Shown: positions 42,885 through 53,780 of the stretch, one piece after another
Position numbering within the stretch: the stretch's first letter is position 1
Layout: the number at the start of each line of letters is the position of its first letter
DNA from: Undaria pinnatifida
Lineage: Eukaryota > Sar > Phaeophyceae > Laminariales > Alariaceae
Assembly (NCBI GenBank): GCA_012845835.1
Contig: JABAKD010000030.1
Coordinates: forward strand, 10,019,805 to 10,083,804
DNA length: 64,000 nucleotides
Direction of reading: 5' to 3'
The notes under the pieces: model-generated
The model's database searches: none
The model's input: the letters and a program-made list of their open reading frames with translations, nothing else
What the model was told of the DNA's origin: nothing
Translations under genes and position numbers: made by a program

Positions 42885-44356
42885 CCTCACCTCTACCGAT
42901 TTTCACGATTTTCACACACGCGAGCCACGTGCAAGGATTGACGGCCTTTTTGCTTCCCCAGGGAGATTCGCCGCTCGTGTTTCTGCTTCCGTCGCCAGTA
43001 CCGGCCGCGAGTCGATTTTCCTGCGGCTGACACCGTTTTCGGTTCGGTTTTTGCCATACCCATCGAGGGCGGCACGAGCTCCGCAGAAGCCCTGGCTGCA
43101 GCGACGACCGTCGCACGGTCGACTCCTCTATCAAGGAGTTCTACACAAGAGATGGACTCCACCGCGATCACCGGTACGACCGTGTCCGCCTCTGCCTCGC
43201 TTGGCACTCCAGCACCCCCGCCGGCGACGCCGCCTTTGGGCCTCATCTAAATTCCGACGCGCCGACGAACAACGACAACAACCGGTAATGCCACCCCGCT
43301 GTAGTTCTTTGGACGACCCGGGGCCGATTAAACTTCCTTTTACCCTCCAACGCACTACACGACTTCGACGGGGGCCGTACGAGGCTCTTGGCATCTTCAG
43401 GTCTGCGTCAACAGCACCCTCTCACGGGATCCAACGCAACGTAGAGGAATCTCGAGGCGGCCGTGGCTGATTGTGTTCAAGACGCCGCCGCTCCTCGAGA
43501 GTTTTCCAATTTTATTCAAGGTTGTGAGGTTTGGAGTTCTTGTCCTTGGGTTGTTGTAGATGGAATTTGGAGCGTTTGAATTGGTTGTGGGGGGGTTATT
43601 ACAAAAACAAAATTTAAGTCCTGGCGACCCCCCCGCTCAGTGTTGGGCCAGGGAATGGCAATCAGGTCGCTATCTGAGGCACAAAACTATCAGGTTTTCG
43701 TGTTCGTTCAAATTCGCCCTGCCGACGTCCTCCTCAGCCCAGAACCGGGGGTACCTGTTCACGCATAACGTGGTGCGGGGGCTATACGATGTGTAATATT
43801 AATTTGTTGTGTTGCACATGTTCTACTCTTTTCGGCTAAACACTTCTTCCCCTCGCGGGGCTGTAGGTGATGTCATATTCCATTCCGGATACTTGTCGTG
43901 TCCTCATCTCCCCTCCAGCCGCGCTGGTGAACTGTGGGAGGTTTTTGGCATGACTTCCTCTTGTCTAGCGCCTGTGTTTCCCTTCACTTCGCCTCTCTTC
44001 GTGTCGCTCCCCCCACCACACTGACGGTACGTGCGAGGCTTTCGACGATGGTTTTCCTTGCCATAGCGCCTTCGTCGGTGGTTTGTTTTGCCGTGGTGCC
44101 TTTTCCGTTTCGCCCCCCCCCCGCCACGCCGGCGGTACGCGGCAGGTTTTGATCGGTGGCTTGACTTATTCTAGGGTATACGTTTCCTCCAATTCCTTTT
44201 CTTCGCGTTTTTCTGGCTTCATAGCCAGGCCGTGTAGAGGTGTGGGAAGGGGTTTTTAGGAGGAGCCCCATCTTCGGCTCATGGTATAGTTCGTATAACC
44301 AAAGTCTCTCCGAATCTCACATGTTTCTGCATATGAGGCTCATCGGGGTGGGCTAG
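42885..44356. other. No recognised gene; possible tail of the gag/NADAR element
   Basis: Ser/Ala/Pro-rich frames continue to about 43470 (for example ADTVFGSVFAIPIEGGTSSA and a block around LDDPGPIKLPFTLQRTTRLR), then lose any protein-like look. The GC-rich part ends near 43500. From 44340 a purine-rich word (CGGGGTGGG) precedes the LTR-like repeat. Confidence 0.4.
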
Positions 44357-44625
44357 TGTTGAGATACGGCCTTGAAAGGCCGGTAATCGCCTGATTTAGA
44401 AAGTAAATCGGCCGTTTTCGTATGATAAGATGGTGTTTTATATTCGGGGTAGTCAAGAGACAGAGAGACTCGTGCCTCTCGTCCCAGTTGTCATCTTCGA
44501 TTCTGGCGGAAACAATTAAAGCTGCTTCTCTCCCGCTTTAAGCTACGAAAGTGAGTAACACCGGGGACATGTCCCCTTGGTCGACCTGTAGGTATACTCT
44601 GTGTCTCACCCCAAGCAACTTAACA
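44357..44625 (+). repeat. 269-bp LTR-like repeat (TGTTGAG ... CTTAACA)
   Basis: Its ends are TGTTGAG and CTTAACA, so it has the TG...CA form on either strand. The plus orientation is preferred because CGGGGTGGGCTAG just before it looks like a polypurine tract. A diverged copy lies at 21590-21847. No target duplication is evident (GCTAG left, CTTGC right). It could be the 3' LTR of the gag/NADAR-bearing element, but a matching 5' copy is absent. Confidence 0.6.
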
Positions 44626-45011
44626 CTTGCAACACACTTAGGGTGTTTACGGTGTACTAACTTCGGTCGGGTGGGACTTGGGGTAGAAAACTTACACATA
44701 TAGTATTGAAGCCGTCGAATGCCACTATTCAAGATCAACCGAACCGACGAAAATCGTCGAAATAGTTGGCCTGCCATTTTTTGTATGTTCAACCTATTTT
44801 TCTATTGGGTTGGTTGGCCTTGGGTTATGCCATTCGCCGGGTTTCACTACCGCTGTTGTTACTTTTTCCCAACCCAAAAAAAAATGAAAATCCCCTTATG
44901 TGTTTTCTTTGTGGCAATCCCGAGACTGTTGCGGGTTCAATCCCGAGGTCGTTGCGGGTGTTCAGGCGAATCGTTGCCTACTGAGCAGCGATACATTTGA
45001 TTTGACGTTTT

Positions 45012-45475
45012 CATGGCATTGGGCAATGGTTTTGGCATGGCACTGTCATTACAGCTCATGCAGTGCCGTGGCAATGTCATGGCACGTGCCATGGCACGCG
45101 CAATGACGGCGCGATGGTGCACCACAAGGACATACTGCCATCGGTTTAGGGTTGGGGTTGGGGCCATATGTAAAGTTAGGACTGCCATAGCACGGCGATG
45201 GCAGTTCCATGGCAGTACCATCGGAGTTACCATGATATTACCATGGGATATTTTCATGGCAATACCATCAAGAGTTTCAATGAATGACGTGGCAGTTGGT
45301 GAAAGTTCATGTACGCCCATGAAATGTCATGGGTTCCCGGCATGTATTAACTCCCATGGAATCGCCATGATGTTGTCATCACAATGCCCCAGGAGTCCTT
45401 GGCGGTGCCATGACAGCGATATAAAAGCCGATGGCAGCACGCCATAGACACGGCATGAAGACTGCCATAGCGCAC
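45012..45475. repeat. CATGGCA/TGCCATG motif-biased tract
   Basis: Words such as CATGGCA, ATGGCA, TGCCAT and GCCATGG occur some twenty times in both orientations within 460 bp. In the middle is TTTAGGGTTGGGGTTGGGG (about 45147-45165), which resembles a telomeric-type repeat. No protein frame is convincing. It may be another non-autonomous element with repeated subterminal motifs, but I could not define its ends. Confidence 0.55.
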
Positions 45476-48400
45476 CATTCTAAGACCAACAACGTACACC
45501 CCCCCCATTGTGGCATGTAACTTCGCCCGGCCGGGAGAGCGTCGATACCTAATGGGACATTGCACCAAAGAGTGTTTACCGTAGATCAGGTCGTCGGACC
45601 TGGTATAAATATAAAATATTTTCCAGATATACCCCTACATAGTTCTAAAAGATTCCCCTCTGACAGAGAGAGGGGTGCTACTCAACGACTCCCTGCTCAA
45701 CCTCCTTGATAGTACTACGATGTAGTGCGACGGTCCGCCACGGCTACGTACACTCTTCTTTACCCTCGGTAGAACTCGGAACAACCATGGTCATAGGTGC
45801 CTGCTATATCCGTTCCCGGTGCTTCCATGTTTTTATCGCGAGCTGTGTACCAGTTTTAAATTGTTGAAGACACAGCTATCGAAACGGTGACCCCTCGGCC
45901 AAGTGAAGCCGGCAACGACGTACTAGCGTCTGCCAGCAACGACTACGTTTGTCGAACCGGGGCAAAAGATGGATATTTCCTGGGCGAGAATCCCCGAGGG
46001 ATGGAGTTCACTTTTGAAGCCAACGTCGACTATATGCTTAAAAGGTGACGTATACAACTAACCTAGTTATTAAAGCCCCGATTTTGCAGACGGACTTTGA
46101 TCACCAGCTGGTAGGCGCAGGTGGTCCGAAACCGTGGACATTTGCGTGCGCGCACGTGTGCCTCCGAAGCTAAAAATCAAAATGGTGTAGTGCTTCAAGG
46201 GCGTTGGTTCAGAAAGAACTTCGCGGCGCACCCCGCGTGTTCAGCTCGGCCACCAGGTAATACCTCACTCGGAAAGTGATGTAGGGACGGCTATTGCATT
46301 ACAAACAGTACTCGTAACAGAAAAGGTGCATGGGGGAGATGCTTAACAATCTTGCGGTTGGTGCCGATAAGTTTTTCGGTTTTCAAGGAGCAACGATTAG
46401 TATACCGTTTACGGCATTTTTTCACCCCTTGCAGGGCCGTGTTGTCTGCAGACAGTGCACATCAAAGCACGTGTTGCGTACTGCAAGGGGAACAATGCTA
46501 GCGGGTTAGATTGGGCCATGGTCGACCTCACTCCCGAACGAAGGATGCGTGCACTATAGTACCGCTGTTTGTGGTACAGTAACAGCGCACTAATAGAGTT
46601 CTAAGTATCTGCTCCACCTTTTTATCGTGCACGACGGTGTTCCTCTATGTGTTCCAATCAACCAATCCCGTTGTATGTCTCACGTGTACTTGCTACGCTT
46701 GTAGGTTTCAGTGCCCCTCCAATCAATGCAGAAACTGCAGAGAGAGCCTAAAATAATATGTGCTTTTTTTTCTGGCACTCCCACTGAACGACTGAGTAGT
46801 GGGACTCAGCTCTTCGTCGTCATGAAAATATTCTTGAAACCCACCCAGACTTGGACCATCCTTCGAACTTGTACTGCTTACAGAACGCGATTCAATCCCG
46901 AACCCAAAACCAAAGATCTTCCGGGTTTTCCATTAGACTAAAGTCATTTATTTTGTGCTTCCATTTATCTCGCCATGGCTTCAAACATTTTCCTCCTCTC
47001 GCCGCAACTCAGATCCAGGATCTCAACACACGGCTCCCCTCCCCAACTCCACTACGTGGCGCGTGTTTGTTTTCGCCTCCCGACGAGGTCAGAACCTCCT
47101 TCGCTTGACGACGGAATTACTGCACTCTGTACCTGCTGGTGTCGTGTCTACAGTCATGTGTGTGCGTGTTTTCCCCAAAGAACCGACAAACATGTAAAAG
47201 GTTCGCCGGGGATCTGTGTCGGAATCTAGCACAAGCAGAGCTCGGAGATAACCCTGCCAACGGCCGAAACGGCCTATCTACTACCAGGTATTTTAAAATA
47301 AAACAAAATCGCACTCAGATCAAATTAAGCGCAGGAGAGAAGCCCCAGATATCCACTAATCAAAAAATAGTACGTGTCCAAGGCCAACAGTTAGCTGTAT
47401 TTTTATTATCTCGGGGGAGTTATGAGGTGAGCTAATATTCTCTCACGCGAAAATTCGGTTTTATCTAGCCGGCCCTGCTGTCCGGACGCCTTCCAAGCTC
47501 CAGCTCTACTTGTCTCGCTTCCCGTTTTGCATGGAACATTGTCGCCCTTCTCTGTGGTTTCCTATCTCGTCTTAAGCTGAAAAACCCTATAACGTCCAAC
47601 AACGCACCCCCCTCGTGTTCCGATCTCTAGGAAGAAAATCTCCTCGCGTGACAAGGGTTACATTTCCGGTCGTCGACGGTCGCGATCTCCGCATACCATT
47701 ATCGTTGTGATGTATAACACTGCGCGAGCGGTATCTCTATCCACTGGCGGGGCGTCGTCTAGGCGTCCACGACGGGCTTGATCTCCGTATGCACGACGTT
47801 TAGGCGAGACTGCAAAGTACCCGCATGTGCAAAGTGCGGTAGTTAAAAATAGCTCCAATGTATCCGCAGCGCCTTCCCTGACCCAATCCCACGAAAACCA
47901 CAGCTTGCTTACAATATTGTTAATGGGATATGTTGAGAGTAGGGGTCAGGGACAACAAGGTGCCGATTTTTTTGGACGGGGGTCAGTCCGATCCTACACC
48001 GGCAGATCCCTGGTGAGTCCCCGGGAGAGTGTAAGCCTGATCGGTGAGTAGTTGTTGGCACCAAAAGTTGCGACCATCCTACTGGCTACACGGGGTATGA
48101 TCTGGATTTTTACGATCAACGGGTCAACAAATCATGACACGTGAGTGTACTGACTGTACGTTGTTGGGTTCCTTATCTGTGATGTGTCATTAGACTATTC
48201 ACGAGAGCGAACTACCGAAAAAGAGCTTGTGTTTGTCAGACATTTGTTTTACCAAGTGGTAAACGCGGATGTTTCACCGTGCACTCTCCAACTTTCAAAA
48301 GAGGAGCCGCTTAACCCGAAGTCGTGGTCAGTACTCACTACTTATCCGTGGAACCCTGTACTATGTTGACCATGAATTCGAATCTCAGCTTTACCGGTTT

Positions 48401-49841
48401 TATCTCGGGGCACTCATAAACTTTAGCGTTGAGCTCGCAGCAAACTTTAAGAGGTATTGATGTGAACAAGCGCAGTCCAACTCAAGTCGATGAGCGAAAG
48501 TCAGTACTGACGCCGAAGAGCGGTACAGCTCAGCGGCGTCAAGGCAACAACGGGGCGTCGGTCCATGCGCACGCCTCTTGCGAGGGAAACATTTGTATTC
48601 GAAGGAACACGCGATAGTATTGGGGCTTAGATGGGGAAAACGTTACGTATACAGCAAAATAAACGATGCCTCATTTGACTCCACGATAGCGCCCCGCTCC
48701 GCTCGTAAGACGGATTATTCTCCGTCTCGTCAAATCTGACGGTAGGTATCACCCGTGCCGTTCTGCTCCCTCTCCTTAAAGCCTCATGCTATTATTTTGG
48801 CAATTCGCAATGCTTGATTGCCGCTGGCATGTTGGCATACACATTTACTACTAGGTACAATTTGACGGCCTACTTCCTTCCACGCTCGTCTACTGGGACG
48901 AATGTCTTCCGTTGACATTAAACAACGTGTATGCTGTACACTACTACACGCGCAACAATGAGTTCCGCCACTTACGTCGCCCCGTTGTCCAAAGCATCGA
49001 GTTGTATTCGCAAGGACGCACTCCTCGTTCGGTGTCACTTCCATGACAGATACGCGAATCACAACTGGATATTCTACATTGACCTTGACATAAGCCACGA
49101 ACGCGTCAGACAACCATTTACAGCAGCAGTAAAAACACACCGGGTACTATGTATCTGGTACATCTTAAATATTTCCTCTGATAATCGTACATAAGCTAGG
49201 CTTCTACCCTCTTGCCAACCCCAAATACAATACAATACTAGTATGCACTCTGCCCGAGTAAAGTGTGGCCTCTGCTCCGCTCCGCTCCTCTCTTCACTTC
49301 CTAGAAACAGGTTTGCCACATGAACGCCTTAGACATTAGGTAGCATGTCCCCTAGCCTACTCCCTTTAATTGTATGTTTCCCGCATGCCCCCAGACCAAG
49401 GCTGCACCAGAGGGTCTCCCATTTTCGCTACCGATCTTATGCTACACGCGCGAGGGGTTTTGTACCTCTTGTATCTCACACGAAGCGGACTGAAGTCCTT
49501 GTTGTTACTGCAGCATAACGAACACCCTCACGGCAATGCACATCACGAAACTGAAAAGGAATTATATAAAACAGCGCCCTAACAGTAACCCCCCCCCGTC
49601 CGGTTACCTTGGTCTACAGGGGAGGTTGTAGACCGACTCCCGTCCTACTAGCCCCTTCCGTCCTACAATTATTCGTTACCACGTCTGTTATATGCTACGT
49701 ATAGTACCCCCGCCCGCCCCCCTCCCGGTACATATCACGACCGCGTCTACAAAACCACGCTCGTTAAGATGGCCTGCCATTTCTTGACTCGACCGATCGC
49801 CTTTCACCTGTACCGCGAAATACGCAGCCACCATCACCACC
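45476..49841. other. No gene recognised
   Basis: Over 4 kb of mixed composition with open frames of at most about 100 codons on either strand. No motifs, RNA genes or clear repeats were seen. Confidence 0.5.
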
Positions 49842-50072
49842 ATGACCTCAAGCAGACGTGCAGAAACAATTGCTCTTGCCCGGACGGCTTCTGATTACCA
49901 GCGCTTTGCCCCTTTCTGGCAGTGGGAGTCTTCAGCACATCTTCTTGAACAGCTCCCCGACCCGGCAGTCCTTCATGGTATGATCGATAAAACGTGGAGT
50001 GAACTCGGTATGCAGTGGCGCGTCGCTAAGAGAGAGAGTTGGAATAGACTGAGCGAGAGAGACCACCCCTGA
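49842..50072 (+). CDS. Hypothetical short protein, possible exon
   Basis: A 76-codon frame starts at an ATG in good context (CACCACCATGACC) and ends in TGA at 50072. The sequence has a protein-like, Trp-rich composition (RFAPFWQWESSAHLLEQLPD; MIDKTWSELGMQWRVAKRES). I recognise no family. It could be a first exon, a small gene or chance; there is no supporting neighbour, and a dispersed repeat starts 40 bp downstream. Confidence 0.25.
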   Translation: MTSSRRAETIALARTASDYQRFAPFWQWESSAHLLEQLPDPAVLHGMIDKTWSELGMQWRVAKRESWNRLSERDHP

Positions 50073-50109
50073 ACTAGTTGTCCCCTCGCATGTCCAACAT
50101 CTCGACTCT

Positions 50110-50450
50110 CACCGCCCCTTTCCACGACCCGTGCTACGATGCTTTTGTAGGAGAATTACGTTTTCTCCAACATGTTTTCGGAATGACGGGACTCATCAAC
50201 CAAATTTTGCCCTTACATTTCAATCTTGTTTTGCGATACTATGTTTTGTATACCTGAGAGGCCGTGAACTTTTTTCATCGGGTTTCACCTTCGTTTTCCT
50301 CAAAATTAGGAGTTGGATTTGATGTTGTATTAGGTTGTATGAGATCGTATGAAGTTTCATTAGTTTATGATGTACGCTACACAGCTCCACGATCGAGGAG
50401 CCTCAGAAAATAAACGGTGCACCGAGATACCGTGTAGCATGGGTCTGACT
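50110..50450 (+). repeat. Dispersed repeat, copy B (GACGGGACTC ... GTGCACC)
   Basis: GTGCTACGATGC, then TGTTTTCGGAATGACGGGAC, and about 210 bp later GAGGAGCCTCAGAAAATAAA followed by CGGTGCACCGAGATACCG. Same block order as at 2455-2720 and 58870-59460. Confidence 0.55.
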
Positions 50451-50567
50451 TTGACAGCACCCGCAAATACGTCACTCGGGTGGTCGATGTCGGGCACGAT
50501 CTCGAAAAATCACTATCGCCGTTGGTAAAAACTAGCCACACTCGTCCCTACACTTCCCGGCAGGCCC

Positions 50568-50909
50568 CTACCCCTCCCCGTTGCCAGACCTCACAAACTC
50601 AACCAAGAACGGCGCAATGTCGGCAAGCACGAGATCCGTCAAAATATCCCTAGAGGCGTCTGCGTTAGTCTCACCTCCCAAGTGTAGTACCGGGGTCTCT
50701 AACACAGGCAACGCCAGCAGAATGCATCGCAAGCGATTTTCACACGTTTTCGACAAGGTCGGGAGTCTAAAGCGTGAGGGGAAAGTAGTCGTGGTATCTC
50801 TCAAACCATGCGAAGACAGATAACTGCACCCAACATCTTCTCGAACTTGGATCTCCCACATAAAACCAACAAGCAAGGCCGCGATCCTCGATCGGGCAAC
50901 TTGCTCCAT
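50568..50909 (-). CDS. Hypothetical protein, possible exon or fragment
   Basis: ATG at 50909-50907, stop at 50568, 113 residues. The C-terminal half looks protein-like and helical (LRCILLALPVLETPVLHLGG; DILTDLVLADIAPFLVEFVR), while the N-terminal half is less so. A second minus frame upstream (51103-50801) also has a protein-like stretch (TRAAVIDALLAVVSPG; RTFVVADIRRAQCLDIFLLM), so the two could be parts of one interrupted gene. No family recognised. Confidence 0.3.
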   Translation of the reverse strand: MEQVARSRIAALLVGFMWEIQVREDVGCSYLSSHGLRDTTTTFPSRFRLPTLSKTCENRLRCILLALPVLETPVLHLGGETNADASRDILTDLVLADIAPFLVEFVRSGNGEG

Positions 50910-52699
50910 TGTTGCGTGGAGCCATCCCCTTGGTTGCTTGTAACCATTAGCAGAAATATGTCAAGACACTGTGCCCGGCGTATATCAGCCACGACAAACG
51001 TTCTGCTACACGTGCCTGGGGATACAACAGCCAATAATGCGTCAATAACTGCCGCTCGTGTACTACGCTGCACACCTATCTGCCCTGCTGCTTCTCCTCG
51101 CACAAACCGTCACCCAATCCAAGCAATACACTCCCAAGGCACCAGCCGGGGTGAGCACCGTTGATTACCCAGAAGTATGGCGAAATAACATCCTGTTTGA
51201 AACTGGGGGGGTGCGCGGTTGATCGGGAGTCCATTCATATACGACAAACGATCGACGAAACGGACGCCTGTGGTATGTGCGCAAGCACGACATCCTGCCG
51301 TTTAGCATAGAATATTCCGTGAACTCTACGTCAACCTCTACTCTCCCGCGTCCTTCCTCAGAGTCTGAGCGATCTTGCCTTGTTCACCAGCTCTTGCGGA
51401 TATTGTGCTTACCAGCGTTTGGCACGATTCGTCAAGAAATCACATGATCTTGGGCCTATAGAGGCCGTCACTCTGTTGTCCTAGCTCAAGGTTGCATCCT
51501 CCCGGCCTTGGACGCCCATAGTCGATATCGGGTGCGCTCCGATCTGAGCCGTAATGTTGTTCTTAACAACATGCTCCGGAAGGCGCTAAATATGCACGCT
51601 GGAAGGGTATCATCGTGGGTAGCGTGGCCTTCGCATCGACCTAAGCGGGGGAAATCGGAAACGTTGGAGTAGGTGAGAGTGACAGTGTTGGCTGTTTGAT
51701 TGGTTGGCTTTCGCTTTATATATCTCACAAACAATTGCCGGCGAACACGTGTTTGCGTAATGCATGTATATTCGGTTGATGACGGATTGGAACAATATCA
51801 TTCTTCACATGAATGAAGAACGTACCGCACGTTGGCAGTTGGCAAACAAAATGTGATCCGTTATTCGACTAAAACCATGGTCTAGAGTTTATACCTGGTG
51901 GCTAGCTAGCGAAGGGCATAACAGTGCGCCTCGAAGATCTACCAACAGCCAAAACGCGTGCTATATACGATAGGGAAGGTACAGTACCTCTTTTGGTCAA
52001 AGCATTTTAGATTGAAAGGGGTTGTTGAACGGAAGCAACTAACATACTACACGCAGTATGGTTGGAATGTCATTCCTGTTTTACCAAGTTTGTTAGCAGT
52101 ATGTCTGCGATAGGATACCGTAGTGCGTATAGTGGGTATAGTGGGGAAGGGGTCTCGAGGAGGATCTGATATGTGACCCCGGAAATGAGCTACGCAAAGG
52201 AAGGGGGCTGGAGAAAATGCGTATAAGCCAGCCGATATAGGATGTGCTATGGAGTACTGTACGTAGATGAATAGGCTAAAGATTTGATGTGAACCCATGT
52301 TGTCTAGGTGATGTGTGAAACCATGCCATAGCCGTCTGATGGCCTCTAGAGTATCGTTACAGCAGCGTGGCGCCCTCTAGCTAGCACATATCAAGACCAG
52401 TCTCACCTGTAGCCTCGTGAGTTTGAACGGTGACAGCTCTCCGTGCAGCCACTACATGGTCAGACAGCAGATGACCACGAAATGAGCAATATCACCATCA
52501 CCAGAACAGGTGCACAGGGTTATGGAACGAATGGGTTGCGATTGGTACGAGAGCAACGTGCACGGGTGACGGCACGGTGGTTGGACACTGAACTATGGAC
52601 AGGTGGTGTTTATCACGTTGACCTATCTTTTCTTTGACTGCAGGGAGTAACTGCAGGGAAAGAACGTAAAGAACCCGCATGCGCGTTCTTTAGTTTCTA
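50910..52699. other. No further gene recognised
   Basis: Apart from the weak minus-strand frame mentioned with 50568-50909, only short frames occur. A piece of the dispersed repeat of 17671 lies at about 52120-52225 (ATCTGATATGTGACCCCGG, then GAGCTACG). Confidence 0.45.
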
Positions 52700-53780
52700 G
52701 GAGGGAACCAGGGAATCGCGCGGTACGGGATGGGATCGTCTCGCCCGCCTGCAGGAGGAATTTGTCTTAGGTCCTCCCGTGGGACGTTGCGGGAAAAGGT
52801 TCCAAGTTTGTTTACCACGGGATGGGAACGGGAAGGGAAGGTGGAAAGCCATTAGATTGGCGGAACCGGACGAGAGCATACGTTTTCTTGGTGGGATGGG
52901 ACGGAACGGGATTAGGGAATGGGTTGGGAAATCGTTCGGGGACAAAAATCGGGAAATCGGTCGGGAATGCTGTCGGGAATGCGGTCGGGAAACGGTCGGG
53001 AATACTTGGGGAATGAATGGTCGAGAATGCTTGGTTCTGCTTGAGCCAACGAAGCAGACCCACCGGTACCATCCACCTCCACAACTTCCAAGCTTGACAT
53101 GCCTAGTGCCTTGTGTGTACGCAGGCGGTGCGTGTCTGACAACTAACCTTTTTTGCCCCACCTTTTTTTCTTGTTTTTTGAGGAAATATTTCGAATTTTG
53201 ATTTTTTTATATTAATAATTGTAAAAACCCAATGTAACAAAACTTTTTTTGTAAAAAAACATTGTAAAAAAGCATTTTCATGTCTCATATAAGAATGGCG
53301 GGGGGGGCGGTTGTCATACAAAAGATATTTAGTATGTGTAGCAGTCAAGCTGTTTCCTTCCTGTGTATTGCTGCATACGAAGTTGCATACATTATTAGCA
53401 TCAGTTTCATCCATGATGGTCGTATGATGGAAAAAGAAGAAATATATTGCTGTAAATGGAATGGAGATAACTGCCCTAGTATCGAGATGAGGGATGGGCG
53501 AAACTGTGCGCGAACGTCGGGATGGGATGGGACCAACTGGCAAGGCAATAGGACGGGAAAACAGCCGAGAAGGGAACAGGCAGCGGGATGGTAAACACTC
53601 GGAACGGGAACCAGACACCTTACGGCGGGAAGGTAGATGGTGGGAACAGAAACCAAGGACGGGAACGGTCGGGAGATCGCGTTCGGGAACGAACTATCAC
53701 ACGGTTTCCTGTTCCCGTCCGGTCCCGTTCCTATCTCGACCTTTACCCCGCCCGTGCCCCTGGAGGAAATCGAAAGTGGG
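52700..53780. repeat. GGGAAC/GGGATGGGA motif-biased tracts
   Basis: Two blocks (about 52700-53035 and 53485-53760) are dominated by words such as CGGGAATGCGGTCGGGAA, CGGGATGGGA and CGGGAACGG. The orientation flips to TTCCCG and GTCCCG at the right end (from about 53700). The first block ends in a near-tandem run of GGTCGGGAA-type units (52950-53005). A/T-rich sequence lies between the blocks. Complementary open frames are low complexity. Confidence 0.55.

Noticed and set aside
44915-44950. GCGGGTTCAATCCCG resembling a tRNA T arm
   Set aside because: The stem leaves a 6-base loop and there is no D or anticodon arm around it.
45147-45165. TTTAGGGTTGGGGTTGGGG as an interstitial telomere
   Set aside because: It is too short and imperfect to call a telomeric array; it is noted only within the CATGGCA tract.
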